From contig NZ_SDLV01000003.1 of NCBI RefSeq assembly GCF_004916905.1, positions 310,001 through 374,000 of the forward strand: a stretch of 64,000 bases of DNA, written 5' to 3'. Both the position numbers and the translations under genes were made by a program. A model generated the notes under the pieces. It saw only the letters and a program-made list of their open reading frames with translations, made no database searches and was not told the DNA's origin. The DNA is from Chryseobacterium candidae. Its GTDB lineage: Bacteria > Bacteroidota > Bacteroidia > Flavobacteriales > Weeksellaceae. Shown piece after piece: positions 43,842 to 51,536 of the stretch; position 1 is the stretch's first letter; each line of letters starts with the position of its first letter.

Positions 43842-43876
43842 ACGACTTCTTTTGTCGCTACCCGACAATACTTTTG
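43842..43876 (+). promoter_or_regulatory. CGAC-N7-GTCG / TAnnTTTG promoter-operator element, copy 1
   Basis: The block ACGACTTCTTTTGTCGC is followed after exactly 10 bases by TACTTTTG. Three further copies with identical spacing lie at 60522, 62347 and 62931. The inverted repeat would cover about -40 to -24 of the transcript start. Downstream is a short region (about 43882-44030) with a 28-codon ORF and then the convergent L,D-transpeptidase gene. Confidence 0.75.
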
Positions 43877-43932
43877 TTTTAGTAAAATTACTTGCAAGAA
43901 TTTACAAATAAAATTATTAAACAGAAAAAGTG

Positions 43933-44019
43933 ATGTATAATTTAAACTTAACGACCACAGAATATTTTCTATTCAATTGTCCAAAATTAGCAATACATAA
44001 AAAAAGCAGCCCAACCTGA
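43933..44019 (+). CDS. Possible 28-residue small protein downstream of element copy 1
   Basis: The ATG-initiated frame encodes MYNLNLTTTEYFLFNCPKLA plus eight residues, ending in HKKSSPT. It begins about 50 bases after the predicted transcript start and ends inside the terminator hairpin of the opposing gene. I recognise no family. It may be chance, with the transcript acting as an RNA or as antisense to the L,D-transpeptidase 3' end. The only support is the strong promoter element in front of it. Confidence 0.25.
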   Translation: MYNLNLTTTEYFLFNCPKLAIHKKSSPT

Positions 44020-44026
44020 CTGCTTT
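44003..44026 (-). terminator. Terminator after the L,D-transpeptidase
   Basis: On the minus strand AAAGCAG, a 10-base loop and CTGCTTT are followed by a T-run. It lies just after the stop codon of that gene. Confidence 0.7.
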
Positions 44027-44029
44027 ATC

Positions 44030-44800
44030 TCATACTTGCCCTTTCAACCATTCCGAAGAGGAAAGATAATTCTGATCAGGATAATAAATGAACAGAAGAT
44101 TTCTACCTTTTATGGTATTGATGATCGGCTGCGTCAGCTCTCTTGGTACTGCGGGGCATCCCCAGCTTCTTCCGATCCTTTTGTGCATAGCAGCAAATTC
44201 ATCGCTTACATAATTGGCTCCGTGCATTACAATTGCTCTTCTGTAAGCTGCATCATTGAATCCCCTGTCCATGCCCAACAGTTTTAAAGAATATCCGTTT
44301 TCTCCCTGATAGGTTGCATCTGTGATATAAAATCCCAGGCTGCTCTGTAACGAACTTTCCCTGTTAGAAAAATTCGTCGCAAATTCTTCGCCTGTATTTT
44401 TACCATGGGCAACCAATGAGTTGAACAGAACTTTTTTGTCTGCAAGGTCAATAACCCAAAGTCTTTTGGTGTTGGAAGACATAGAAAAATCGCAGATCGT
44501 TAATAAATGCGAATCTTGAGTAAGCAATCCTGCTTTCTTTAAGTTTTCGTAACCGGTCAATGCTTTTGAGAATACGTCATAGTTCAGTTCATGCCCTTGG
44601 TCAAATGCAATTGATTGGTATAATGCTTCTGATGAAGAAACAGCAGTTGTAGTCTTCTCAGATTTCGTGTCATCAGCAATAGATACTATTTCAGTCTTTG
44701 CCGTCATGAAATTTTCATTCTTTACAGCTCCTCGTGGAGAAATGTAGAATGAGGTGGTAACCATGTAAACAAGGCCTAATACGCTATAAAATCCTTTCAT
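44030..44800 (-). CDS. Murein L,D-transpeptidase-like protein (YkuD_2 type)
   Basis: A secreted, probably periplasmic protein of 256 residues with an N-terminal hydrophobic signal. The C-terminal catalytic domain has an invariant His (VMHGANY) and the nucleophile motif HKRIGRSWGCPAVP. These are diagnostic for the Bacteroidetes-enriched murein L,D-transpeptidase catalytic-domain family related to YkuD. It probably cross-links or modifies peptidoglycan. It has a promoter with recognisable -33 and -7 boxes and is monocistronic. Confidence 0.9.
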   Translation of the reverse strand: MKGFYSVLGLVYMVTTSFYISPRGAVKNENFMTAKTEIVSIADDTKSEKTTTAVSSSEALYQSIAFDQGHELNYDVFSKALTGYENLKKAGLLTQDSHLLTICDFSMSSNTKRLWVIDLADKKVLFNSLVAHGKNTGEEFATNFSNRESSLQSSLGFYITDATYQGENGYSLKLLGMDRGFNDAAYRRAIVMHGANYVSDEFAAMHKRIGRSWGCPAVPRELTQPIINTIKGRNLLFIYYPDQNYLSSSEWLKGQV

Positions 44801-44830
44801 TCAATACTATATAAATCCAAATTAGTGGAG

Positions 44831-44858
44831 CAAAAGTATAAAAACATCATTACGCAAA
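44831..44858 (-). promoter_or_regulatory. Promoter of the L,D-transpeptidase gene
   Basis: On the minus strand TTTG (44855-44858) and TACTTTTG (44831-44838) are separated by 16 bases, a near-complete Bacteroidetes promoter. The ATG lies about 31 bases downstream of the -7 box. Confidence 0.6.
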
Positions 44859-44981
44859 GGGTAAAAACGAAAAAAGTTTAACGCTATTTAAGAAACTTTA
44901 ACGTCCTGATTCTGTGAATAATTTAATATCAATACTTTAAAAACATCAATATTCAAAATAACAAAAAAAAACAAAATTATT

Positions 44982-46499
44982 ATGTCAATACAAATTGTAA
45001 ACCCAGCAACCAATGAAACGCTGAATTATTTTCCAACCGCTACATTTCTTCATAATAACTCTCCTATTTCATCAACTATTAACAATGAAGATGGAGTTAT
45101 TTATCTGGAGCATTCCGGAAATACCTATGTGCTTGAAGACTATATGGGAGGTCACCCAATTAATGTCAGAAGATTTGGACTTAATGCAGACAGAGGCTAC
45201 ACTTCAACCGCTATCAATAAAGGAATAAAGCTTGCAAAAAAATATAATTACAAGTCTCTATATATTCCCAATGGTGATTATGATATCACCGAAACGGTTA
45301 ATATAGATGTTGCTCCCGATACAACAATAAAAATTGAGGGTAATTTAAATGTAAAAGAATCCTTTACCGGAAATGCTATTGTTATAGGAACTCATGGCCC
45401 TGCTATTACTCAACCTGTAGAGGATTCATTGGCAGGATTAAATATCCAGGGGCTTAATTGTTCAAAAAAGATATATAATGACTCAAACTCAACAGGAATA
45501 GTAATTATGAATGTAATCGCTTCGACCATTGAAATTAAAAGGGTGACCGGATTTAAAATAGGGACATTAATATATTCTGATAATGGCCGAGGTGGCGGAA
45601 CTTCATATAACACCTTCTTTATCAACTATTTTCACGACAATAAAATCAATCTGAAATTCGAGAAAAATGATGTTCAAGGCTATATCAATGAAAATACTTT
45701 CTATGGTGGAACATTCAACCATAGTACCAGTTTCCCGAAAGTTAAAACATTCCATATACTTATGGAAGATAAACAAATCAATCTCCATCCTTATAATAAT
45801 AACAGATTTCTTTATCCGTCTTTCGAAGACAATGATCCTGACAATGCTACCGCAGCACAAATAACCGGAGAAAGCAATACTATCGTAGGACCAAGAATGG
45901 AAAATCCACAAGATCCATTCTATGCAATCATATTTGATAAATATTCTAAAAGATGTCAGGTCATTTCAAAAGGTTTTGGACTTTATAAAAGTTCTGTAGA
46001 AAACAATGGGGAAGAAAATTCTTATGAAACGAACAGCGGAAATTTACTAACCACAAATTCAGTAAACCCTGTATTAACCTTACAAAATCAGGCATCTTCC
46101 TCATATGAACTTTATAGCGGATTAGATGCCTCTGGCAATAAAGTATTTTTTGTGAACGGTGAAGGAAAAGGATTTTATGGAAATTCTGTATATGCAGAAC
46201 AAGGATTCAGATGGGCTACTTCTGATGGCAGTAAAAACGATAGAGGTCTTTTTAATGGAAATGGAGCTCCAAGCATTGCGGCCAATCCTGGAAGTATTTA
46301 TATCAATAATGATGGAGGTAACAAGATGCTATGGATAAAAACAGCCAGTGGAAGCTCATCCGGATGGAAACTCATAGGAACACAGGCCGATGCGCTCACA
46401 GCAGCTGAACCTTCACCATCAGCAACAGCACAAGATGTATGGGTAAGGTTAAAAAACCTGGAAGATAATCTTAAAGCAGCCGGACTATTATCCTCTTAA
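44982..46499 (+). CDS. Tailspike-like beta-helix protein (pectate lyase 3 / GH28-related)
   Basis: A 505-residue protein without signal peptide or sorting domain. After a short N-terminal head it has NVRRFGLNADRGYTSTAINK (61-80) and YIPNGDYDITETV, the entry motif of right-handed beta-helix proteins in the Pectate_lyase_3 group used by phage tailspikes and fibres. Asn/Gly-rich beta-helix repeats follow to about 330. The C-terminal region ends in a short coiled coil (VRLKNLEDNLKAAGLL). No other phage structural gene is near. It could be a remnant of a phage or contractile-injection particle, or an intracellular or surface polysaccharide-binding protein of unknown export. Confidence 0.7.
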   Translation: MSIQIVNPATNETLNYFPTATFLHNNSPISSTINNEDGVIYLEHSGNTYVLEDYMGGHPINVRRFGLNADRGYTSTAINKGIKLAKKYNYKSLYIPNGDYDITETVNIDVAPDTTIKIEGNLNVKESFTGNAIVIGTHGPAITQPVEDSLAGLNIQGLNCSKKIYNDSNSTGIVIMNVIASTIEIKRVTGFKIGTLIYSDNGRGGGTSYNTFFINYFHDNKINLKFEKNDVQGYINENTFYGGTFNHSTSFPKVKTFHILMEDKQINLHPYNNNRFLYPSFEDNDPDNATAAQITGESNTIVGPRMENPQDPFYAIIFDKYSKRCQVISKGFGLYKSSVENNGEENSYETNSGNLLTTNSVNPVLTLQNQASSSYELYSGLDASGNKVFFVNGEGKGFYGNSVYAEQGFRWATSDGSKNDRGLFNGNGAPSIAANPGSIYINNDGGNKMLWIKTASGSSSGWKLIGTQADALTAAEPSPSATAQDVWVRLKNLEDNLKAAGLLSS

Positions 46500-46510
46500 A
46501 AGTGAGAAAC

Positions 46511-46532
46511 CACCTGTAGCAGGTGCTTTTTA
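46511..46532 (+). terminator. Terminator after the beta-helix gene
   Basis: A short 6-bp stem CACCTG-TAG-CAGGTG is followed by CTTTTTATT, starting 12 bases after the stop. Confidence 0.65.
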
Positions 46533-46533
46533 T

Positions 46534-47064
46534 TTATTTTTGAGAATCCGGAACAAATTCCAGGCTTACAGAATTCATGCAATATCTCAATCCTGTAGGC
46601 TTCGGACCATCATCAAAGACATGTCCCAAATGGGAATCACATCTTTTGCAGAGTACTTCTACTCTATCCATTCCATACGACTGATCTCTTACATAATACA
46701 CGCCTTCTTTATCCGCTTCAAAAAAACTTGGCCATCCACAGCTGCTGGAAAATTTAGATGTAGAACGGAACAGGTGATTTCCACATACGGCACAATAATA
46801 CTCTCCTACCTCATCAAATTCATTGTATTTTCCCGTAAAAGCTCTTTCTGTAGCTGCTTCTCTGGCAATGGCGTAGAGATCCGGAGCAAGGATCTTTTTC
46901 CATTCTTCATTGGAAATATTGAGTTTTTCAATATCTGTTCTGGAATAGTATGGATTATTATTTGCTTCTGTATTTTTCATAGAAGGGGTTTTAATGGGTT
47001 GGTAGTTCTGCGTACAAGCCTGCAGAATAATTAACAGGGTTATTAAAATTAAAAATTTCATCAT
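46534..47064 (-). CDS. msrB: Peptide-methionine (R)-S-oxide reductase, lipoprotein form
   Basis: It reduces methionine-R-sulfoxide in damaged proteins. The MsrB domain has zinc-ligand pairs CAVCGNH and CKRCDSH, the CGWPSF substrate loop and the catalytic RYCMNSVSL near the C-terminus. The chosen start gives MMKFLILITLLIILQAC, a lipoprotein signal, so repair would occur in the periplasm. The ORF extends 51 residues further upstream, but that part overlaps the divergent gene's promoter and start. MsrA is not fused or adjacent. Confidence 0.9.
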   Translation of the reverse strand: MMKFLILITLLIILQACTQNYQPIKTPSMKNTEANNNPYYSRTDIEKLNISNEEWKKILAPDLYAIAREAATERAFTGKYNEFDEVGEYYCAVCGNHLFRSTSKFSSSCGWPSFFEADKEGVYYVRDQSYGMDRVEVLCKRCDSHLGHVFDDGPKPTGLRYCMNSVSLEFVPDSQK

Positions 47065-47100
47065 CAATTTTAATTCTGTAACCACGAATGGTTTCATAAC

Positions 47101-47117
47101 CAAATTTAGTAAATTTG
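47101..47117. promoter_or_regulatory. Symmetric divergent promoter for msrB and DUF445
   Basis: CAAATTTA-G-TAAATTTG is a perfect 17-base palindrome. Read on either strand it gives a TAnnTTTG box, so the two -7 elements are adjacent and outward facing. On the plus strand the box ends 6 bases before the DUF445 ATG. Confidence 0.6.
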
Positions 47118-47122
47118 AGAAT

Positions 47123-48367
47123 ATGAATGACGAAGCAAAAAGAAAACAACTCAGAAAATACAAAGCATTTGCTACAGGATTATTTGTCCTGATGGCTGTT
47201 ATTTTTATTGTTACCACTATTTTACAAAAGTCTAATCAATCTCATTGGATCGGCTATGTGCGCGCATTTGCTGAAGCTGCAATGGTAGGTGCACTTGCTG
47301 ACTGGTTTGCGGTTACTGCATTATTCCGGCATCCTCTGGGGCTTCCTATTCCCCACACCAATCTGATTGAAAACAGCAAACAGAGACTGGGAGATAATCT
47401 TGGAAATTTTGTAGTGGGAAACTTCCTTTCCCCTCAGAATATACGTCCTTATATTCAAAAGCTTAAAGTTTCCAATTTTGCCGGGGAATGGCTGGCTAAG
47501 GAAAAAAGCCAGGAGATTTTAATTAAAAACCTTTCGGATATTGTTCTTGATATCCTTAATAAACTGGATGATTCTACAGTAAGCCAGTTTATCAGCAAAA
47601 AGGTTTCTGAAATGACAGATGATATCAAGCTCAATAAAGTGGTTGGAAACGGAATCGGATATATTCTGGAAAAGAATGACCATCAGAGAATCATCACCAA
47701 TCTTTCCAAACAGATCAAAGAATATATTATTGAAAACGATGAAATGATACAGGAACGGGTAAAAAAGGGCAGCTATTCCTTCATTCCGTCTTTTATAGAC
47801 AATAAAATTGCGGATAAAATTACCGACGGACTTTCTGATTTTTTCAAGGAAATAGAAGAAAATCCTCAACACGAAGTAAGAGGATTAATTACTCAGAAAA
47901 TTCATGAATTCTCTATTGATCTGAAAGAAGATCCGAAGTGGGATGAAGAGTTTAAAACCATTAAAAACGGTCTTCTCAAAAATGATAAACTGGATGAATA
48001 TTCCAATGATATCTGGGTTTCCATAAAAAAAACATTGATGAAAGAACTTCAGGAGGAAAACTCGGCTTTGAAAAACTATCTTACTAAAAATCTGAATGAG
48101 TTTGCCCAAAACTTAAAAACGGATGAAACCCTTCAGAACAAAATTGATCATTGGGTTCGGGTGACAGCTTATAAATATATTCTGAAAAACACTCATCAAT
48201 TCGGGAACCTCATCAGTACTACCGTTGGAAACTGGCAGGGAAAAGAACTGAGTGAGAAGCTGGAACTGGAAGTGGGAAAAGATCTGCAGTTTATCAGGGT
48301 CAACGGAACACTGGTCGGCGGGCTGGTTGGACTCATTATCTACACCATCGCTCACTTCTTCATTTAA
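47123..48367 (+). CDS. DUF445 family inner-membrane protein
   Basis: A 414-residue member of the DUF445 (YjiN-like) family, of unknown function. It has an N-terminal membrane helix (about 15-35), the conserved WIGYVRAFAEAAMVGALADWFAVTALFRHPLGLPIPHTNLI region with a second hydrophobic stretch, a long helical charged middle and a C-terminal membrane helix (about 393-412). The middle probably lies on one side of the inner membrane. I keep the first ATG, which coincides with the predicted transcript start. Confidence 0.9.
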   Translation: MNDEAKRKQLRKYKAFATGLFVLMAVIFIVTTILQKSNQSHWIGYVRAFAEAAMVGALADWFAVTALFRHPLGLPIPHTNLIENSKQRLGDNLGNFVVGNFLSPQNIRPYIQKLKVSNFAGEWLAKEKSQEILIKNLSDIVLDILNKLDDSTVSQFISKKVSEMTDDIKLNKVVGNGIGYILEKNDHQRIITNLSKQIKEYIIENDEMIQERVKKGSYSFIPSFIDNKIADKITDGLSDFFKEIEENPQHEVRGLITQKIHEFSIDLKEDPKWDEEFKTIKNGLLKNDKLDEYSNDIWVSIKKTLMKELQEENSALKNYLTKNLNEFAQNLKTDETLQNKIDHWVRVTAYKYILKNTHQFGNLISTTVGNWQGKELSEKLELEVGKDLQFIRVNGTLVGGLVGLIIYTIAHFFI

Positions 48368-48392
48368 AAACTAAATCCACGATAACTCAACC

Positions 48393-49283
48393 ATGAAAAA
48401 AATTTTCAGTGTCTTCTTTTTCTTTTTTCTCACATTCTTTCTCGGTCAAAAAATTGAATTAAAGAAAGTAACGGATTCTTCCCAGACGTTTAAGGGAGAA
48501 ATCGGAGGAATGCCTATTACCATGGAACTCAACTATACAGGCATTGTAGATTGTGATCAGTATCAGCATTATGTGGACGGATGGTACTATTATGACAAAT
48601 ACAAAAAGAAAATCCCTCTTACCGGAATATATGATTATTATGGAAATATTTCTCTTTATAATTTTGGAATCCGGCAGAAGCAAAATTCCAGGCTTTTGAA
48701 AGAACACATCACATCCCTTCAGAAAGTAGAACAGACAGATGAAATAGCACAGAAATTAGTACCAAAGGAATCTATTATATTTGAAAAAAGCAGCCAGAAT
48801 ACCAATCCAATTCCAGGGAACTTTTATCTGGGCAAAAAGGTTCAGCCTGCAAAATTATTTACAGGTAATGCGATGATCTACCGCCTCAACAATTATCTGT
48901 ACTTACCGAATAATAAAAAAATCAACACTTTTGATTTCATTAATAAAGCAGGTGGAAATGAATTGATCTCCTATGCTTCAGGAAAAAACGGAAACAGGAT
49001 TTTACTTTATTTTGAACAGACTTCAAATTTTAATGCCTGCGGCCAATGCGGGGCAAGTGAAGGAGAAAAAGGTTACAGAGTTCTCTATTTCACAAAAGAC
49101 TGGAACTATAAAAACTATGAAGAATTCCTTACTGAAAGCTGCCGGGAAAATATGTATGACGTTACCAAAACGAAATCCAAAGACCAACAAACCATTACCT
49201 ATAAAATAGGCAAATCCGAAAGCACTCCGCCCCATACGCTTACGGTAGATATTAAAAACGCATCTGTAGTAAAGTTAAAATAA
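48393..49283 (+). CDS. Secreted hypothetical protein
   Basis: A 296-residue protein with an N-terminal signal (MKKIFSVFFFFFLTFFLGQ). The mature protein is rich in Tyr, Lys and Asn with alternating beta-type stretches. It contains one CGQC-like pair (FNACGQCGASEGEKGYRV) and a later Cys. No family is recognised and there is no sorting domain, so it is probably periplasmic or outer-membrane associated. It starts 25 bases after DUF445 and may share its transcript. A strong terminator follows. Confidence 0.75.
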   Translation: MKKIFSVFFFFFLTFFLGQKIELKKVTDSSQTFKGEIGGMPITMELNYTGIVDCDQYQHYVDGWYYYDKYKKKIPLTGIYDYYGNISLYNFGIRQKQNSRLLKEHITSLQKVEQTDEIAQKLVPKESIIFEKSSQNTNPIPGNFYLGKKVQPAKLFTGNAMIYRLNNYLYLPNNKKINTFDFINKAGGNELISYASGKNGNRILLYFEQTSNFNACGQCGASEGEKGYRVLYFTKDWNYKNYEEFLTESCRENMYDVTKTKSKDQQTITYKIGKSESTPPHTLTVDIKNASVVKLK

Positions 49284-49310
49284 AAAAGAGAGTTATATCA
49301 ACTCTCTTTT
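49284..49310. terminator. Bidirectional terminator
   Basis: A perfect 11-bp stem (AAAAGAGAGTT and complement) with loop ATATC has A-tract and T-tract flanks. It serves the secreted-protein gene and the converging pyrD gene. Confidence 0.88.
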
Positions 49311-49313
49311 ATG

Positions 49314-50351
49314 TTATCTTGGTAATCTGCTGGCTCTTTTTAGTAATTCCTGATTGATGTCGTTGATCAGTTGCGGACCTTCATAAATAAATCCGGTATA
49401 CAACTGAACCAATACAGCTCCTGCATCCAGCTTCTCCATCGCATCTTTAGCAGAATGAATTCCTCCTACTCCAATGATTGGAAATGCCCTGTTGCTTTTA
49501 TCAGAAAGGTATTTGATCATTTTTGTACTTCTTTCACGGATGGGTTTTCCACTTAATCCACCATTTCCTATCTGTTCTAAAACTTCGGGAGAGGTTTTCA
49601 GCCCTTCTCTGTTCACAGAAGTATTGGACACTACAATACCATCAATCTTTGTTTCTGCAATCAGTTCAATGATTTCATCCAATTGATTATTATTAAGATC
49701 CGGTGCAATTTTAAGTAGTATAGGTTTCTGTACAGATTTTGATTCATTTATCTTTTTCACTTCCGTAATCAGCTCTCTCAGATAGTCTACATCTTCCAGC
49801 TTGGCGTGGCTTCCTACGTTCGGGCAGCTCACATTCAGGACAAAGTAATCTACATGAGGATGAAGACCTTCAAAGCAGTCCAGATAATCCTGGGTATAAT
49901 TTTCCGGGCTTGTATCTGTATTTTTTCCGATGTTTCCACCGATAATTATTTTTCCTTTGTTGGATTTCAGCTTCTCAATAGCTGCTTCAAGACCGTCATT
50001 GTTGAATCCCATTCTGTTGATAATTCCACCATCTTCAATAAGACGGAACAATCTTTTCTTAGGATTTCCGGCCTGAGCTCTTGGAGTTACGGTTCCGATT
50101 TCTACAAATCCAAAACCAAGATCTCCCAATTCGTTAAATAACACTGCATTTTTATCGAAACCGGCAGCCAGTCCTACAGGATTTTTAAATTTCAATCCAA
50201 AGACTTCTCTTTCCAGACGTTTGTCTTCAATAGGTTTTGGTAAAAACAGTTTGGTAAGAAATCCAAAATTCTTAAGCATTGAGAATGTAAAGTGATGAAC
50301 ATCTTCAGGATCGAATTTGAAAAGAATCGGACGAATGAGCGATTTGTACAT
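49314..50351 (-). CDS. pyrD: Dihydroorotate dehydrogenase, class 2 architecture with catalytic Cys
   Basis: It oxidises dihydroorotate to orotate in pyrimidine synthesis, passing electrons to quinone. The class 2 membrane-associating N-terminal helices are present ([19 protein letters not shown]), then [13 protein letters not shown] (57-69) and [19 protein letters not shown]. In the loop NVSCPNVG (173-180) the catalytic-base position holds Cys176, which is usual for class 1 enzymes. E. coli PyrD has Ser here. Length (345) and FMN-binding C-terminus ([17 protein letters not shown]) are normal. A promoter box precedes it. Confidence 0.94.
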   Translation of the reverse strand: MYKSLIRPILFKFDPEDVHHFTFSMLKNFGFLTKLFLPKPIEDKRLEREVFGLKFKNPVGLAAGFDKNAVLFNELGDLGFGFVEIGTVTPRAQAGNPKKRLFRLIEDGGIINRMGFNNDGLEAAIEKLKSNKGKIIIGGNIGKNTDTSPENYTQDYLDCFEGLHPHVDYFVLNVSCPNVGSHAKLEDVDYLRELITEVKKINESKSVQKPILLKIAPDLNNNQLDEIIELIAETKIDGIVVSNTSVNREGLKTSPEVLEQIGNGGLSGKPIRERSTKMIKYLSDKSNRAFPIIGVGGIHSAKDAMEKLDAGAVLVQLYTGFIYEGPQLINDINQELLKRASRLPR

Positions 50352-50366
50352 TGAAAAAAAGTTTTA

Positions 50367-50374
50367 CAAAATTA
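50367..50374 (-). promoter_or_regulatory. -7 promoter box for pyrD
   Basis: TAATTTTG on the minus strand ends 16 bases before the pyrD ATG, giving a leader of about 10 nt. Confidence 0.55.
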
Positions 50375-50383
50375 CTCTTTTTA

Positions 50384-50700
50384 AAATTAATGCTATATTG
50401 ATGTATAATATTTTATCGAAATGGCTCATCTATAGTATCTATAAGCTGGAAAACAACTATATATGCAACAAATCAGTGGGGTTTTTTAACGCTGCGACTG
50501 CAAAGAAATACGATTATCCTGAAAACATTTTGGTTCGCAAGGGCGTTTCACTTAGCGAAGCACCCGCTATTAGGATTTGCTGAACGAAGTGCCCTTGCGA
50601 TCGGAAATAAAAAGCAGACATAATTAAACTTTGCGAACATTGCGTTAAAAACAACAGATACAGAGAAATCTACGTTATCTGTTAAATGAAATGGGATACT
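50384..50700. repeat. Gene-free region with decayed repeat and inverted repeat
   Basis: This stretch between pyrD and truC has an inverted repeat with 10-bp arms TCGCAAGGGC (50535-50544) and GCCCTTGCGA (50591-50600). Segments such as TTTTTTAACGCTGCGACTGC and ACTTTGCGAACATTGCGTTA look like remnants of the AACGCAAAG-type intergenic repeats seen in this group. No gene is supported here. An 88-codon plus-strand ORF from before the region has no protein-like composition. Confidence 0.45.
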
Positions 50701-50730
50701 TTTTTAATATAATTATAAACACCATCCTTG

Positions 50731-51438
50731 TCAGGGTTTTAATGAAGAGTACGCACTCAGGTCAAAATTCAGAATATCCCCTACCCTTTTGAACTCTTCA
50801 TCTATAGTAGCATTTACTGTAATTCTTTCATTAGAAACAGGATGATTGAAAATCAATTGATGGGCATGAAGCGTCATTTTATTGATCTCAAATGTTTGAA
50901 GCCACAATTTATTCTGTTTATTGCAGCCATGTTTCCGGCAGCCTAAAATAGGATGGAGAATATGTTTAAAATGTTTTCTCAGCTGATGAAATCTTCCTGT
51001 TTCAGGGATGGCTTCTACCAAAGAATATCTTGAAGTCTGGTGTTTTAAAAAGGGTAAATCTATTTCTGAAGTCTGCAAACGACGATAGTAAGTAACCGCA
51101 TTCTGTGTGACTTCATTTTCATTAACCAAATCATAATCAATGGTTTCTTCTTCTTTTGTCCATCCCCGAAGAATAGCCAGATATTTTTTCTCTACGTCGC
51201 GTGATGCAAACTTCTCACTCATGATTCTAAGAGTATCTTTATCTAAAGTAAATAGCAGAACACCCGAAGTTTTTCGGTCTAAACGGTGTACGGGATACAC
51301 TTTTTGCCCAATCTGCTTCTTCAGCTCCTGAATAGCATAGGTATCGGCTTCTCCCGCATAGAAAGATTTATGAACCAATAATCCGCTGGGTTTGTTGATG
51401 GCAATAAGATGCTCGTCACGATAAAGAATTTCTAACAT
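50731..51438 (-). CDS. RNA pseudouridine synthase, TruC-like
   Basis: An RluA-superfamily enzyme of about 235 residues that isomerises uridine to pseudouridine. The catalytic motif is VHRLDRKTSGV with the essential Asp, and ETGRFHQLRKHF is the second family motif. The short length without an S4 domain and the HPILGCRKHGCNKQN stretch fit TruC (tRNA position 65). The start is placed at MLEILYRDEHLIAINKPSG, which sits right after a -7 box. The ORF's 33 upstream residues are not conserved-looking. Confidence 0.88.
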   Translation of the reverse strand: MLEILYRDEHLIAINKPSGLLVHKSFYAGEADTYAIQELKKQIGQKVYPVHRLDRKTSGVLLFTLDKDTLRIMSEKFASRDVEKKYLAILRGWTKEEETIDYDLVNENEVTQNAVTYYRRLQTSEIDLPFLKHQTSRYSLVEAIPETGRFHQLRKHFKHILHPILGCRKHGCNKQNKLWLQTFEINKMTLHAHQLIFNHPVSNERITVNATIDEEFKRVGDILNFDLSAYSSLKP

Positions 51439-51442
51439 TCGG

Positions 51443-51450
51443 CAAAAGTA
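51443..51450 (-). promoter_or_regulatory. -7 promoter box for truC (leaderless layout)
   Basis: TACTTTTG on the minus strand ends 5 bases before the A of the truC ATG, so transcription should start at the ATG itself. Confidence 0.5.
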
Positions 51451-51487
51451 AAGATTTTCGACTGATATTATATGCGGCCATATTTGT

Positions 51488-51520
51488 AAACCTAACAGGT
51501 TTTGAAAACCTGTTAGGTTT
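51488..51520. repeat. AAACCTAACAGGT palindrome (copy 2)
   Basis: 16-base arms AAACCTAACAGGTTTT and complement around one G form a near-perfect palindrome. It shares the core of the hairpin at 17757-17789, the arms differing mainly at the central bases. Here no T-run follows and it lies upstream of two divergent genes, so it is not acting as an obvious terminator. Confidence 0.7.
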
Positions 51521-51536
51521 AGACATTCCTTTATCA

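Noticed and set aside
44370-44400. A further GTCGC match (AATTCGTCGC) as a fifth copy of the shared promoter element
   Set aside because: It lies inside the L,D-transpeptidase coding region, lacks the CGAC left half-site and has no TAnnTTTG box at the fixed distance.
46540-47034. 164-codon plus-strand ORF opposite msrB
   Set aside because: Antisense to the msrB catalytic domain, whose zinc and active-site cysteines are all intact.
50317-50583. 88-codon plus-strand ORF at the pyrD upstream region
   Set aside because: It overlaps the pyrD start and promoter on the other strand and runs into repeat-like sequence. The translation is not protein-like.
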